DNA from: Maricaulis sp947259345
GTDB lineage: Bacteria > Pseudomonadota > Alphaproteobacteria > Caulobacterales > Maricaulaceae
Direction of reading: 5' to 3'
DNA: 64,000 nucleotides
Assembly: GCA_965217205.1 (NCBI GenBank)
Contig: OZ244254.1
Coordinates: forward strand, 2,418,001-2,482,000
Shown: positions 34,318 through 43,159 of the stretch, piece by piece
Position numbering within the stretch: the stretch's first letter is position 1
How the letters are laid out: each line of letters opens with the position of its first letter
Position numbers and translations under genes: made by a program
The notes under the pieces: generated by a model
What the model saw: the letters and a program-made list of their open reading frames with translations, nothing else
The model's database searches: none
Told to the model about the DNA's origin: nothing

Positions 34318-37300
34318 ATGTCAGCAGTACAGAATTTCTTTGATGACATTCGGGCCGTCTTCAAGACCGGAGAAGCCAGCGAGCACAGCTACCGCCCGGC
34401 CTTGAAGACGCTGTTCGACGCCCTCTCGCCGGACGATCTCGCTGCCGTCAACGAGCCGCGCCGGACGGAAGTCGGTGCCCCTGACTTCAGCTTCCTGCGC
34501 GATGGCGTCCCGGTCGGGCATTGCGAGGCCAAGGATATCGGCCTCGGCCTGACGACGCTCAAGGGATATTCCATCGAGCAGAAGACGCGCTACACCAAGG
34601 CCTTCCCGAACCTGCTCTACACCAACGGGCTGGAATTCGAGTTCATCTTCGAGGGCGAGCGTCGGGCGCTGGTCAATATCGGCGACGCCCTGATGGGCGA
34701 CCTGCAGCCGCGTGAAGAGGTCTTTGCCGAACTCGAACACCTGCTGCGGGACTTCTTCACCGAGCGCCCGCGCACCATCCATTCGTCGAAAAAGCTGGCA
34801 GAAATGATGGCCGGCAAGGCCGCCCTCATCAAGGACGTCATGGGCCGGGCCCTCCTGGCTGACCGCAAGGACAAGGCCGACACGCCGCTGGTCGAGCAGT
34901 ATGAGGCTTTCAGGGAACACCTGATCCACGACATCCAGCCCGCCGACTTTGCCGATCTTTATGCGGAGACCATTGCCTACGGCCTGTTTGCGGCCCGTCT
35001 CCACGATGACACGCTGGACACATTCTCCCGAACCGAGGCGCTGGAATTGCTGCCGAAGTCCAACCCCTTCCTGCGCAGCCTGTTCAGCTATATCGCCGGA
35101 CCGGACCTGGATGACCGCATCGCCTGGGTCATCGACGAGCTGGCGAAGATATTCCTCGCCTGCGACCTCAAGTCGATCATGGCGGACTTCGGCAAGCTGA
35201 CCGGCCAGCAAGACCCGTTCCTGCACTTCTATGAAACCTTCCTCGCCGCCTATAATCCCGCCAAGCGCAAGGCGCGGGGGGTCTGGTACACGCCGGAGCC
35301 GGTGGTGAACTTCATCGTCCGCGCCGTGGACGAGGTGTTGAAGACCGAATTCGGCCTCGCGGACGGGCTGGCGGACACCTCCAGGGTCAAGGTGAAGTTC
35401 GACACCGGACAACACATCACCAACAAGGATGGCAAGATCCGCAAGCGCGGCGGCGGACGGGCCTATGAGGAGCGCGAGGTCCATCGCGTCCAGATCCTCG
35501 ACCCGGCAACCGGGACCGGCACCTTCCTGGCCGAGGTGATCAAGCAGATTGCCCCGCGCATCCAGGGCGTCGCCCCGGGCATGTGGTCAAAATATATCGA
35601 GGACGACCTGATCCCGCGCCTGCACGGCTTCGAGCTGCTGATGGCGAGCTATGCCATGTGCCACATGAAGCTCGACATGATCCTCACCGAGCTGGGCTAC
35701 AAACCGACCGGAACGCCCCCGCGCCTCTCGGTCTATCTGACCAATTCGCTGGAAGAAGGCGAAGCCGCCGACCAGACCCTGCCCTTTGCCCAATGGCTCT
35801 CCAGGGAGGCCAAGGGCGCCAACACGATCAAGCGCGATATGCCCATCATGTGTGTGATCGGCAATCCGCCCTATCTGGGCGAAGGCGGTGTGTCCGAAGG
35901 CTGGCTCGGCCAGCTGATGGATGATTACAAGAAGGAGCCGGGCGGGATTGAAAAGCTCAAGGAGCGCAATCCCAAATGGATCAATGACCTCTATGTGAAA
36001 TTCATCCGCATGTCCTCGCACCTGATCGAGAAGAATGGCGAAGGCGTGCTCGGATTCATCACCAATCACGGCTATCTCGACAATCCCACCTTCCGGGGCA
36101 TGCGCTGGCGCCTGATGAAGGATTTCGACAGGATCTGGATTCTCGACCTGCACGGCAATGCCAAGAAGAAAGAGGTCAGCCCCGACGGCAGACCGGACAA
36201 GAATGTCTTCGATATCCAGCAAGGCGTCGCCATCATCATCGCGGTCAAGACAGGCAAGGGCGGCGACGGGCTGGCGGAGGTGATGCAAGGCGATCTGTGG
36301 GGCGCGCGGGCAGACAAATATGAGGCGCTCGACGCCGCGAAACTGGATGAAACTCTCTTCGCCCCGCTCGACAGCCCGGCCCCGCAGCATGTCTTCGTGC
36401 GGCGGGACTTTGCGCTTCAGGAGACCTATCAAGCGGGTTTTGGCGTGCAGGAGCTGATGCCGGTGAATTCCGTTGGCATCGTAACGGCTCGGGACAAGCT
36501 GACTATCGACATGGATCGGGACAATCTATGGGCGCGCGTGCAGGATTTCGCCGCTCTTCCGACCGAAGAAGCACGGACAAAGTACAATCTTGGAAAAGAT
36601 GCTCAAGATTGGAAAGTATTGTCCGCACAGAAAGATGTAAAAGAAAATTTTTCATATAAAAATATAGTAAGAGTTCTATATAGGCCGCTTGACATAAGAT
36701 GGACCTACTATACTGGAACCTCTCGCGGATTTCAATGCCGCCCTCGTGCGGAAACAATGCGGCACGTAGCTCAAGACTCAAATTTAGTGTTATGCGCGCC
36801 ATCACAAACAAAAGATGGAGTTGGGGGATTATGCACTCAACATATCGCGGGACACAAAGCGTTTGGGGCATATGACATCAATTCTAATTTTCCCCTCTAC
36901 CTCTACCCCGCCGAAGACGAACTCGACCAAACTCGGCGCGTCAATTTCGATGACAAGCTCTATGCGCAACTCCGCAAACTCGCGACCCATCCAGAGTTTG
37001 GCGAACCGGATGAGGTCGCCGTCTTCGACTATATCTACGGCGTGCTGCACAGCCCCGACTATCGCGAGACCTTTGCCGAATTCCTGAAGATCGATTTTCC
37101 GCGCATTCCCTGGCCCGCCTCGCCGGACGTGTTCTGGGCGGTACGCGAAAAGGGCGAGGCGCTGCGCCGCCTGCATCTGATGGAGGATGCGGCGGTGGGC
37201 GAGACGCCCTATCCCTTCCTGGGCGAGGGCGATCCGGTGGTGGAAAAGCCGGTCTTTGAAGCCACGGGCGACGGGGTTGGCGAGGTCTGGATCAACAAAT

Positions 37301-37509
37301 CCCAGCGCTTCACGAATGTGCCCGAAATTGCCTGGGGCTTTCCGATCGGCGGCTACCAGCCGGCGCAGAAATGGCTGAAGGACCGCAAGGGCCGCACGCT
37401 CGGCTTTGACGATATCCGGCACTACCAGAAAATCATCAAGATCCTCGCCGAAACCGACCGCATCATGAAGGAGATCAAACTCCCGCTCGATCTGCCGGAG
37501 CCTTCATAG
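34318..37509 (+). CDS. Single-chain restriction-modification enzyme (Type IIG / ISP-like) with N6-adenine methyltransferase
   Basis: 1063 aa. N-terminal PD-(D/E)xK-like nuclease motif (APDFSF Asp56, HCEAK Glu70/Lys72). A helical region leads to the methyltransferase with SAM motif LDPATGTGTFLAEV (about 395) and catalytic IGNPPYLGEG (about 515). The C-terminal ~400 residues match the Type-ISP specificity module. No Walker helicase motifs exist, unlike full ISP enzymes (~1500 aa), so Type IIG/L action is more likely. ATG 34318 has GAGGGG upstream. About 36455-36890 (residues 713-858) is strongly AT-rich compared with both sides and probably marks an exchanged target-recognition domain. No separate subunits or antirestriction genes nearby. 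Confidence 0.82.
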   Translation: MSAVQNFFDDIRAVFKTGEASEHSYRPALKTLFDALSPDDLAAVNEPRRTEVGAPDFSFLRDGVPVGHCEAKDIGLGLTTLKGYSIEQKTRYTKAFPNLLYTNGLEFEFIFEGERRALVNIGDALMGDLQPREEVFAELEHLLRDFFTERPRTIHSSKKLAEMMAGKAALIKDVMGRALLADRKDKADTPLVEQYEAFREHLIHDIQPADFADLYAETIAYGLFAARLHDDTLDTFSRTEALELLPKSNPFLRSLFSYIAGPDLDDRIAWVIDELAKIFLACDLKSIMADFGKLTGQQDPFLHFYETFLAAYNPAKRKARGVWYTPEPVVNFIVRAVDEVLKTEFGLADGLADTSRVKVKFDTGQHITNKDGKIRKRGGGRAYEEREVHRVQILDPATGTGTFLAEVIKQIAPRIQGVAPGMWSKYIEDDLIPRLHGFELLMASYAMCHMKLDMILTELGYKPTGTPPRLSVYLTNSLEEGEAADQTLPFAQWLSREAKGANTIKRDMPIMCVIGNPPYLGEGGVSEGWLGQLMDDYKKEPGGIEKLKERNPKWINDLYVKFIRMSSHLIEKNGEGVLGFITNHGYLDNPTFRGMRWRLMKDFDRIWILDLHGNAKKKEVSPDGRPDKNVFDIQQGVAIIIAVKTGKGGDGLAEVMQGDLWGARADKYEALDAAKLDETLFAPLDSPAPQHVFVRRDFALQETYQAGFGVQELMPVNSVGIVTARDKLTIDMDRDNLWARVQDFAALPTEEARTKYNLGKDAQDWKVLSAQKDVKENFSYKNIVRVLYRPLDIRWTYYTGTSRGFQCRPRAETMRHVAQDSNLVLCAPSQTKDGVGGLCTQHIAGHKAFGAYDINSNFPLYLYPAEDELDQTRRVNFDDKLYAQLRKLATHPEFGEPDEVAVFDYIYGVLHSPDYRETFAEFLKIDFPRIPWPASPDVFWAVREKGEALRRLHLMEDAAVGETPYPFLGEGDPVVEKPVFEATGDGVGEVWINKSQRFTNVPEIAWGFPIGGYQPAQKWLKDRKGRTLGFDDIRHYQKIIKILAETDRIMKEIKLPLDLPEPS

Positions 37510-37510
37510 C

Positions 37511-37526
37511 GGCGCTTCGCAGCGCC
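37511..37526. terminator. Small hairpin between convergent genes
   Basis: ggcgct-tcgc-agcgcc in the 22-bp gap between the convergent restriction-modification and typA genes. No T run, so a bidirectional terminator role is uncertain. Confidence 0.35.
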
Positions 37527-37531
37527 CGCCC

Positions 37532-39358
37532 CTACTCCTTGGAGCGCGACGCTTTCTTGCGTTCGTGTTCCTTCAGGAAGGTCTTGCGGATGCGGATGGT
37601 CTGGGGGGTCACTTCGACGAGTTCGTCGTCATTGATGAATTCCAGCGCGTATTCCAGGGTCAGCTTGATCGGCGTGGTCAGGACGATGTTTTCATCTGTG
37701 CCCGAGGCGCGCATGTTTGTCAGCTTCTTGCCCTTGGTCGGATTGACGATCATGTCGTCATCGCGGGCATTGACGCCGATGATCATGCCTTCATAGACCT
37801 CGACCGCGTGGCCGACGAAAAGCTTGCCGCGTTCCTGCAGGTTGAACAGGGCAAAGCCCAACACCTTGCCGTCAATCATCGAGACCATGGCGCCGTTGTG
37901 ACGCTGGCCGATCTCGCCGCCCGTCTTCGGGGCGTAATGATCGAAGGTGTGGAACATCAGACCGGAGCCCGAGGTCAGGGTCAGGAATTCCGAGCGGAAA
38001 CCGATCAGACCGCGGGTCGGGATGACATAGTCGATCCGCACCCGGCCATGCCCGTCCGGCACCATGTTCTTCATGTCGGCCTTGCGCTGGCCGAGCTTTT
38101 CCATGACGCCGCCCTGGTCGGCCTCTTCGAGGTCGACGGTGAGGCTCTCATAAGGCTCGCACAGGACGCCGTCGACTTCCTTGATGACAACGCGCGGACG
38201 ACCAACCGCCAGCTCGAAGCCTTCCCGGCGCATGGTCTCGATCAGGATGGACAGGTGGAGCTCGCCACGGCCGGAGACCGTGAACTTGTCCGGATTGTCC
38301 TGCTGCTCGACCTTCAGCGCCACATTATGGATCAGCTCGCGCTCGAGGCGTTCCTTGAGATTGCGCGAGGTCACATACTTGCCTTCGCGACCGGCAAACG
38401 GGCTGTCATTGACCTGGAAGGTCATGGACAGGGTCGGCTCGTCGACGGAAAGCAGCGGCAGCGCTTCGACATTCTCGGGATCGCACAGCGTGTCGGAGAT
38501 TTTCAGATTGTCGATGCCGGTGAAGGTGATGATGTCGCCGGCCTGGGCGCTCTCGCGCTCGACACGCTCGAGACCGTGGAAGCCGAAGATCTGCTGGACC
38601 TTGCCCTTCACCTCGCGACCATCCGCCTTGGCAACAACAACCTGCTGATTGCGGGCGACGCGGCCACGGGCGACGCGACCAATTCCGATCACACCCGTGA
38701 AGGAGGAGTAATCCAGGGCCGAGACCTGCAGCTGCAGCGGGCCATCCAGGTCAACATCCGGACGCGGCGTGTGGGCCGTAATCATTTCGAACAGGGGCTG
38801 CATGTCGGTGCCGATCACGCCGGCTTCATTGGCAGCCCAGCCTTGCAGGGCGGAGGCGTAGACGACCGGAAAGTCGAGCTGATCCTCATTGGCGCCGAGG
38901 CGGTCGAAGAGATCGAAGGTCTGGTCGACAACCCAGTCCGGGCGCGCCGAGGGGCGGTCCGCCTTGTTGATCACGACGATCGGCTTGAGGCCGCGGGCCA
39001 GCGCCTTCTTGGTCACGAAGGAGGTCTGCGGCATCGGGCCGTCGACTGCATCGACCAGCAGGAGGACGCCATCAACCATTGACAGGACGCGCTCCACCTC
39101 GCCGCCGAAATCGGCGTGGCCGGGCGTGTCAACGATATTGATGTTCCAGTCACCCCAGGTGACCGCGGTATTCTTGGCCAGGATGGTGATGCCGCGCTCT
39201 TTTTCCAGATCGTTGGAATCCATCATGCGCTCGGACACATTGGCCCGCTCGCCCAGCGTTCCGGACTGTTGCAGCAGCTGGTCGACCAGCGTGGTCTTGC
39301 CGTGGTCAACGTGCGCCACGATGGCGATATTGCGCAGCTTGTCGAGGGACGCGCTCAT
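37532..39358 (-). CDS. typA: Ribosome-associated GTPase TypA/BipA
   Basis: 608 aa translational GTPase. G1 AHVDHGKTTL, G2 region ERGITILAKNTAV, G3 DTPGHADFGGEV, G4 NKADRPSARPDWV, then EF-G-like domains III/V (RGELHLSILIETMRREGFEL) and the TypA C-terminal domain (GRVRIDYVIPTRGLIGFRSE). It acts on the ribosome in assembly and stress adaptation. Length is typical. Probably monocistronic. Confidence 0.96.
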   Translation of the reverse strand: MSASLDKLRNIAIVAHVDHGKTTLVDQLLQQSGTLGERANVSERMMDSNDLEKERGITILAKNTAVTWGDWNINIVDTPGHADFGGEVERVLSMVDGVLLLVDAVDGPMPQTSFVTKKALARGLKPIVVINKADRPSARPDWVVDQTFDLFDRLGANEDQLDFPVVYASALQGWAANEAGVIGTDMQPLFEMITAHTPRPDVDLDGPLQLQVSALDYSSFTGVIGIGRVARGRVARNQQVVVAKADGREVKGKVQQIFGFHGLERVERESAQAGDIITFTGIDNLKISDTLCDPENVEALPLLSVDEPTLSMTFQVNDSPFAGREGKYVTSRNLKERLERELIHNVALKVEQQDNPDKFTVSGRGELHLSILIETMRREGFELAVGRPRVVIKEVDGVLCEPYESLTVDLEEADQGGVMEKLGQRKADMKNMVPDGHGRVRIDYVIPTRGLIGFRSEFLTLTSGSGLMFHTFDHYAPKTGGEIGQRHNGAMVSMIDGKVLGFALFNLQERGKLFVGHAVEVYEGMIIGVNARDDDMIVNPTKGKKLTNMRASGTDENIVLTTPIKLTLEYALEFINDDELVEVTPQTIRIRKTFLKEHERKKASRSKE

Positions 39359-39444
39359 GATGTCATTCCTGTCGTGAAAAGGCGCGCCCTCATACGCCGT
39401 GAGCGCGGAGCTGGCCAGTGATTATTCCGTGCAAGGCCGCGGGG

Positions 39445-40719
39445 TCAGGCGTCGTCCTGAGGCCCGGGCCGGTCAATGACGCCCTTCGTGCCGTTTGGAC
39501 CCGGCGCTTCTTCGCCCGAATCCGGACGGGCCGGCGCCGCAGTGTAGCGGCGCGTGGTCGGTGCTGCGACGGGTGGCTCGAGGAAGGCGCGGACCATTTC
39601 CGTGCGCCGCAAAAGCCCCCGCAGACTGGTTATGACCACCGACACCACGAAAATGAAAAAGAAGAGTCGCCAACCCCAGCGGGTCGCAGTCGCCTTGATT
39701 TCGGCGAGGTGGCTGACCGAAACGAAATACCAGTCCGGGCCGGCAATGCGGCTGAAGGCAACGAGGAATTCGCTGCGCGGGGTCCCGACCACGCCGCGCG
39801 GACGCGGATCGTCGCGCAGCAGGCCCATGATTTCGACCGGGTCGATACCGAAGGCGCGCGCCTGCTGGACCGTTTGCCCCCGGGCGATAACATTGCCGTC
39901 GCGGTCGAAAACAAGATTGACCCCACCCGCTGGCGGCGCCTCCATGGAGGAGGCCAGGTGCTCCGTCATGTCGATTGAGGTCCCGAACGCGCCCATCAGC
40001 TCGCCATCAACGCGGATCGGCTTGCGGCAGGCCGTGGCCGATCGTTCACCGCCATCGGTGTAGACAAATCGGGACAGGCGCGTGCACTGCATCAGGCTTT
40101 CCGGGTTGGTCTCCCGGCTGAACAGGCGCGGGTCTTCATCGGCCTGGAGATTGAAATCGGCAGGCGCTTCGTAGCGATAGAAGGCCAGGCGGTCTTCGCG
40201 CTCCGGCGCGAAAATGACGACGCGGCGATCCGGTGTGAAGTAATACAGGCTCGAAAACTCGCCCAGATGAGCTTCGCCGAACACGCGCACGACATGGAAG
40301 CCGGCCATGTAGCGGCGGCGTTCCTCGATGGTCATCTGCTCGCCATCGCCAAGATATGACCCGATCCCGAAAACGTAATCGGCGCCGGGCAGAGCCCGTC
40401 CGTCGAACAGGTCCGGATGGCTGCGGCGCGTGCCGTCACCAAAAGGCGGGAAAAGCGCGTCGAACTCGTCGACAATCTCCTCGCCCTCGATCCGGGAGAG
40501 GCGGCGCAGGAAGGCGGCTTCAGCCGCCTCGGTCAGCGTGCGGGCCTCGTCGAACAGGGTCTGCTCGCGATCGGCACGAACCCGGATATAGGATTGCAGC
40601 ATTTCCGCCCGGGCGGTGGAGAGCGAGTTCATCAGGATCTTGTGCGCAGCCAGACCGGAAATCGCGGCGAAGACGGCCGAGATCAGGACATGAACCGCAA
40701 TGATGACCAGTTGGCGCAC
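39445..40719 (-). CDS. Orphan double-Cache-like membrane sensor without output domain
   Basis: 424 aa. An N-terminal TM (about 5-27), a ~310-residue periplasmic region and a second TM near 345-366 (LFFFIFVVSVVITSLRGLL) are followed only by a ~55-residue Pro-rich tail. The periplasmic part carries Cache-like signatures (ELMGAFGTSIDMTEHL, VNLVFDRDGNVIARGQTV, SRIAGPDWYFVSVSHLAEIK). No kinase, GGDEF or methyl-accepting domain follows, so it must signal through a partner or be a remnant. GTG start with AAAGGAT upstream. Confidence 0.65.
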   Translation of the reverse strand: MRQLVIIAVHVLISAVFAAISGLAAHKILMNSLSTARAEMLQSYIRVRADREQTLFDEARTLTEAAEAAFLRRLSRIEGEEIVDEFDALFPPFGDGTRRSHPDLFDGRALPGADYVFGIGSYLGDGEQMTIEERRRYMAGFHVVRVFGEAHLGEFSSLYYFTPDRRVVIFAPEREDRLAFYRYEAPADFNLQADEDPRLFSRETNPESLMQCTRLSRFVYTDGGERSATACRKPIRVDGELMGAFGTSIDMTEHLASSMEAPPAGGVNLVFDRDGNVIARGQTVQQARAFGIDPVEIMGLLRDDPRPRGVVGTPRSEFLVAFSRIAGPDWYFVSVSHLAEIKATATRWGWRLFFFIFVVSVVITSLRGLLRRTEMVRAFLEPPVAAPTTRRYTAAPARPDSGEEAPGPNGTKGVIDRPGPQDDA

Positions 40720-40800
40720 AGACAGAAATCCTTTTCGACGCCTTCCTATACACCGCGAATGCCTAATATTCGGTGATATTTGATGAGCCGAATCGCCCGT

Positions 40801-41322
40801 CTATCGCTCTGCGTCAGGCACCGAATTGGCAAGCCGTCTGACCAGAGAACAGAATGCTCCCTGCTCGCCAGAATCCATCATCTGGTTCGCCGCAATGGGG
40901 ACCGCCTCGACAGCCTCTCGCAGGTGGGCATAGACGTCCTTGCCCTTGTTGGTAAGGTAGAGATGGCTGACCCGGCCATCGGCCTGCGAAGCCCGGCGCA
41001 CAACCAGGCCGGCCTCAAGCAGGGCCTTGGTCGCCCGCGAGACAATACCTTTGTCCATCGGCGTCACTGTCACCACTTCAACCGCAGTCCGGCCCGGCGC
41101 TTCCGCTATGGCCGCCAGCACGCGCCATTGCGACAGGTTGAGCCCGGCCTCGCGCTTGACGATCGCCGCGGTGAGCCGCGCGATGCGGTCTGCCAGCACG
41201 GTGACCTGGTAGGGCCAGTACTCGTTCAGCCGGATCGGCTCGCGATCCGTCGGATCCATCGAAACAAGCGGCGCTTCGTGTTCATCGGTCTGGGCGGCGG
41301 AATGGGATTGCAGCTGGGTCAT
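40801..41322 (-). CDS. MarR-family transcriptional regulator (probable hpd repressor)
   Basis: 173 aa. Winged HTH: LNLSQWRVLAAIAEAPGRTA, VTPMDKGIVSRATKALLEAG, then RRASQADGRVSHLYLTNKG wing. It is divergent from hpd with an inverted repeat between the starts. MarR proteins of this arrangement usually repress aromatic-catabolism genes and release with a pathway metabolite. That is inference here. Confidence 0.85.
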   Translation of the reverse strand: MTQLQSHSAAQTDEHEAPLVSMDPTDREPIRLNEYWPYQVTVLADRIARLTAAIVKREAGLNLSQWRVLAAIAEAPGRTAVEVVTVTPMDKGIVSRATKALLEAGLVVRRASQADGRVSHLYLTNKGKDVYAHLREAVEAVPIAANQMMDSGEQGAFCSLVRRLANSVPDAER

Positions 41323-41330
41323 GGATCGAT

Positions 41331-41357
41331 ATTAGTTGCAATCACAACTTGACGCAA
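41331..41357. promoter_or_regulatory. MarR operator candidate between marR and hpd
   Basis: AGTTG-N6-CAACT (41334-41349), overlapped by TTGC (41336) and GCAA (41354-41357). It lies directly upstream of the marR ATG, as expected for an autoregulated divergent operator. Confidence 0.5.
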
Positions 41358-41464
41358 TAGCAACCAGTACGATATTGAGACGGCTCACATTCAAGGCATG
41401 CCCCCGCAGCGTGAGCCACGAAGCGGCCAGACGGCGTGACCCACAGCAATCCTGGAGACAAGAC

Positions 41465-42544
41465 ATGGCAGACCTGTTCGAGAACCCGATGGGGCTTTGC
41501 GGTTTCGAGTTCGTGGAATTCACCGCGCCGGAGCGCGGCGTGATCGAACCCGTCTTCCAGGCCATGGGCTTCACCCATATCGCCAATCACCGCTCGAAAG
41601 ATGTCGAGCTGTGGCGTCAGGGCGATATCAATTTCCTGATCAATTACGAACCCGACACCCAGGCCTCCTTCTTCGCCAAGGAACATGGCCCGTCGGCCTG
41701 CGGCATGGGCTTCCGCGTCAAGGATGCGGCCCTGGCCTATGAAGAAGCCCTGGAGCGTGGCGCTGAGCCAGTCCTGACCGAGCCGGGCATTTCCGAACTC
41801 GTCATCCCGGCCGTCAAGGGCATTGGTGGCGCTTCGGTCTACCTCATCGACCGGTTCGAAAACGGCAAGTCGATCTATGACATCGACTTCAACTACCTCG
41901 AAGGCGTCGACATCCACCCCGAAGGCTGTGGCTTCAACGTGATCGATCACCTGACCCACAATGTCTACAAGGGCCGGATGGACTATTGGGCCAAGTATTA
42001 CGAGGATCTCTTCAATTTCCGCGAGATCCGCTATTTCGACATTAAGGGCGAATATACCGGCCTGGTCTCCCGGGCCATGACCGCTCCGGACGGCCTGATC
42101 CGCATCCCGCTGAACGAAGAGAAATCCGACGCCGTCGGCCAGATCGAGGAATATCTGCGCGAGTACAAGGGCGAAGGCATCCAGCACATCGCCTTCTCCT
42201 GCGACAATCTCATCGAATGCTGGGACCGTCTGAAAAAGGCCGGCACCGAATTCATGACCGCGCCGCCGGAAACCTACTACGAAATGCTGGAAGATCGTCT
42301 GCCGGGTCATGGCGAGCCGACCGAAGAGTTCAAGAAGCGCGGCATCCTGCTCGATGGCACCACCGAAGGCGGCCAGCCGCGCCTCCTGCTTCAGATCTTC
42401 TCGGAAAAGGCGATCGGCCCGATCTTCTTCGAATTCATCCAGCGCAAGGAAGACGAAGGCTTCGGCGAGGGCAATTTCAAGGCCCTGTTCGAATCGATCG
42501 AGCGCGACCAGATCAAGCGCGGCGTCATCCAGGCCGCCGAATAG
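41465..42544 (+). CDS. hpd: 4-hydroxyphenylpyruvate dioxygenase
   Basis: 359 aa, cytoplasmic Fe(II) enzyme turning 4-hydroxyphenylpyruvate into homogentisate (tyrosine breakdown). Fe ligands: His in VIDHLTHNVYKGRMDYW, His in GIQHIAFSCDN, Glu in IGPIFFEFIQRK. The C-terminal gate helix is GFGEGNFKALFESIERDQ. The ATG at 41465 has GGAGA upstream; in-frame codons before it run through the operator region and are not conserved. First gene of a two-gene operon with a VOC protein. Confidence 0.95.
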   Translation: MADLFENPMGLCGFEFVEFTAPERGVIEPVFQAMGFTHIANHRSKDVELWRQGDINFLINYEPDTQASFFAKEHGPSACGMGFRVKDAALAYEEALERGAEPVLTEPGISELVIPAVKGIGGASVYLIDRFENGKSIYDIDFNYLEGVDIHPEGCGFNVIDHLTHNVYKGRMDYWAKYYEDLFNFREIRYFDIKGEYTGLVSRAMTAPDGLIRIPLNEEKSDAVGQIEEYLREYKGEGIQHIAFSCDNLIECWDRLKKAGTEFMTAPPETYYEMLEDRLPGHGEPTEEFKKRGILLDGTTEGGQPRLLLQIFSEKAIGPIFFEFIQRKEDEGFGEGNFKALFESIERDQIKRGVIQAAE

Positions 42545-42553
42545 GAGGACGCG

Positions 42554-43087
42554 ATGTCCGTCAATCTCAAGCGCATCCATCACGTCGCCTACCGGTGCAA
42601 GGACGCCAAGGAGACGGTCGAGTTCTACCAGCGTGTCATGGGCATGGATTTCAAACTCGCCATTGCCGAGAATGAAGTGCCCTCGACCAAGGCGCCGGAC
42701 CCTTACATGCACGTCTTCCTGGACGCCGGCATGGGCAATGTCCTGGCCTTTTTCGAACTGCCCAACTCGCCGGAGATGGGCCGTGACGGCAATACGCCGG
42801 AATGGGTCCAGCACATCGCTTTCGAAGTCGAGGACATGGACGCCCTGAACGCGGCCAAGGCGCATATCGAGGCAAAAGGCCTGGACGTGCTCGGCCCGGT
42901 CAATCACGGAATCTTCAAGTCGATCTACTTCTTCGACCCGAATGGCCACCGTCTGGAACTCGCCGCCAATACCGGCACGGACGAGCAGATGGACGAACTC
43001 AAACGCGTCGCCCCGGCGATGATCGAGGAATGGAGCCAGACCAAGCGTGCCCCCAAGCACGCCGCCTGGCTGCACGAACAGGATTAG
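42554..43087 (+). CDS. VOC (glyoxalase/dioxygenase-fold) family protein
   Basis: 177 aa. Two beta-alpha-beta-beta-beta modules with metal-site residues in RIHHVAYRCKD, WVQHIAFEVED and YFFDPNGHRLELAAN. It follows hpd by 9 bp with AGGAGG, then a strong terminator, so it should act in the same tyrosine pathway. Possible roles are isomerase, lyase or extradiol chemistry; the sequence does not decide. Confidence 0.82.
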   Translation: MSVNLKRIHHVAYRCKDAKETVEFYQRVMGMDFKLAIAENEVPSTKAPDPYMHVFLDAGMGNVLAFFELPNSPEMGRDGNTPEWVQHIAFEVEDMDALNAAKAHIEAKGLDVLGPVNHGIFKSIYFFDPNGHRLELAANTGTDEQMDELKRVAPAMIEEWSQTKRAPKHAAWLHEQD

Positions 43088-43120
43088 AGCCCAGACCTCT
43101 TTTCCTGTCCCTCCGCACTG

Positions 43121-43150
43121 ACGCCCCGACCCCCTGGTCGGGGCGTTTTC
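43121..43150 (+). terminator. Rho-independent terminator of the hpd operon
   Basis: acgccccgacc (43121-43131) pairs perfectly with ggtcggggcgt (43136-43146), 4-nt loop, followed by TTTC. Confidence 0.85.
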
Positions 43151-43159
43151 TTGTTCTGG

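Noticed and set aside
34318..37509. Full Type ISP enzyme with helicase
   Set aside because: No Walker A/B or other helicase motifs were found between the nuclease and methyltransferase parts, and the protein is about 450 residues too short.
37565..39082. Long plus-strand open frame opposite typA
   Set aside because: Mirror image of typA codons; no recognisable domains, while typA shows all GTPase motifs.
41342..43075. Long minus-strand open frame opposite hpd and the VOC gene
   Set aside because: Both plus-strand genes are clear enzymes with metal ligands; the antisense product is compositionally biased.
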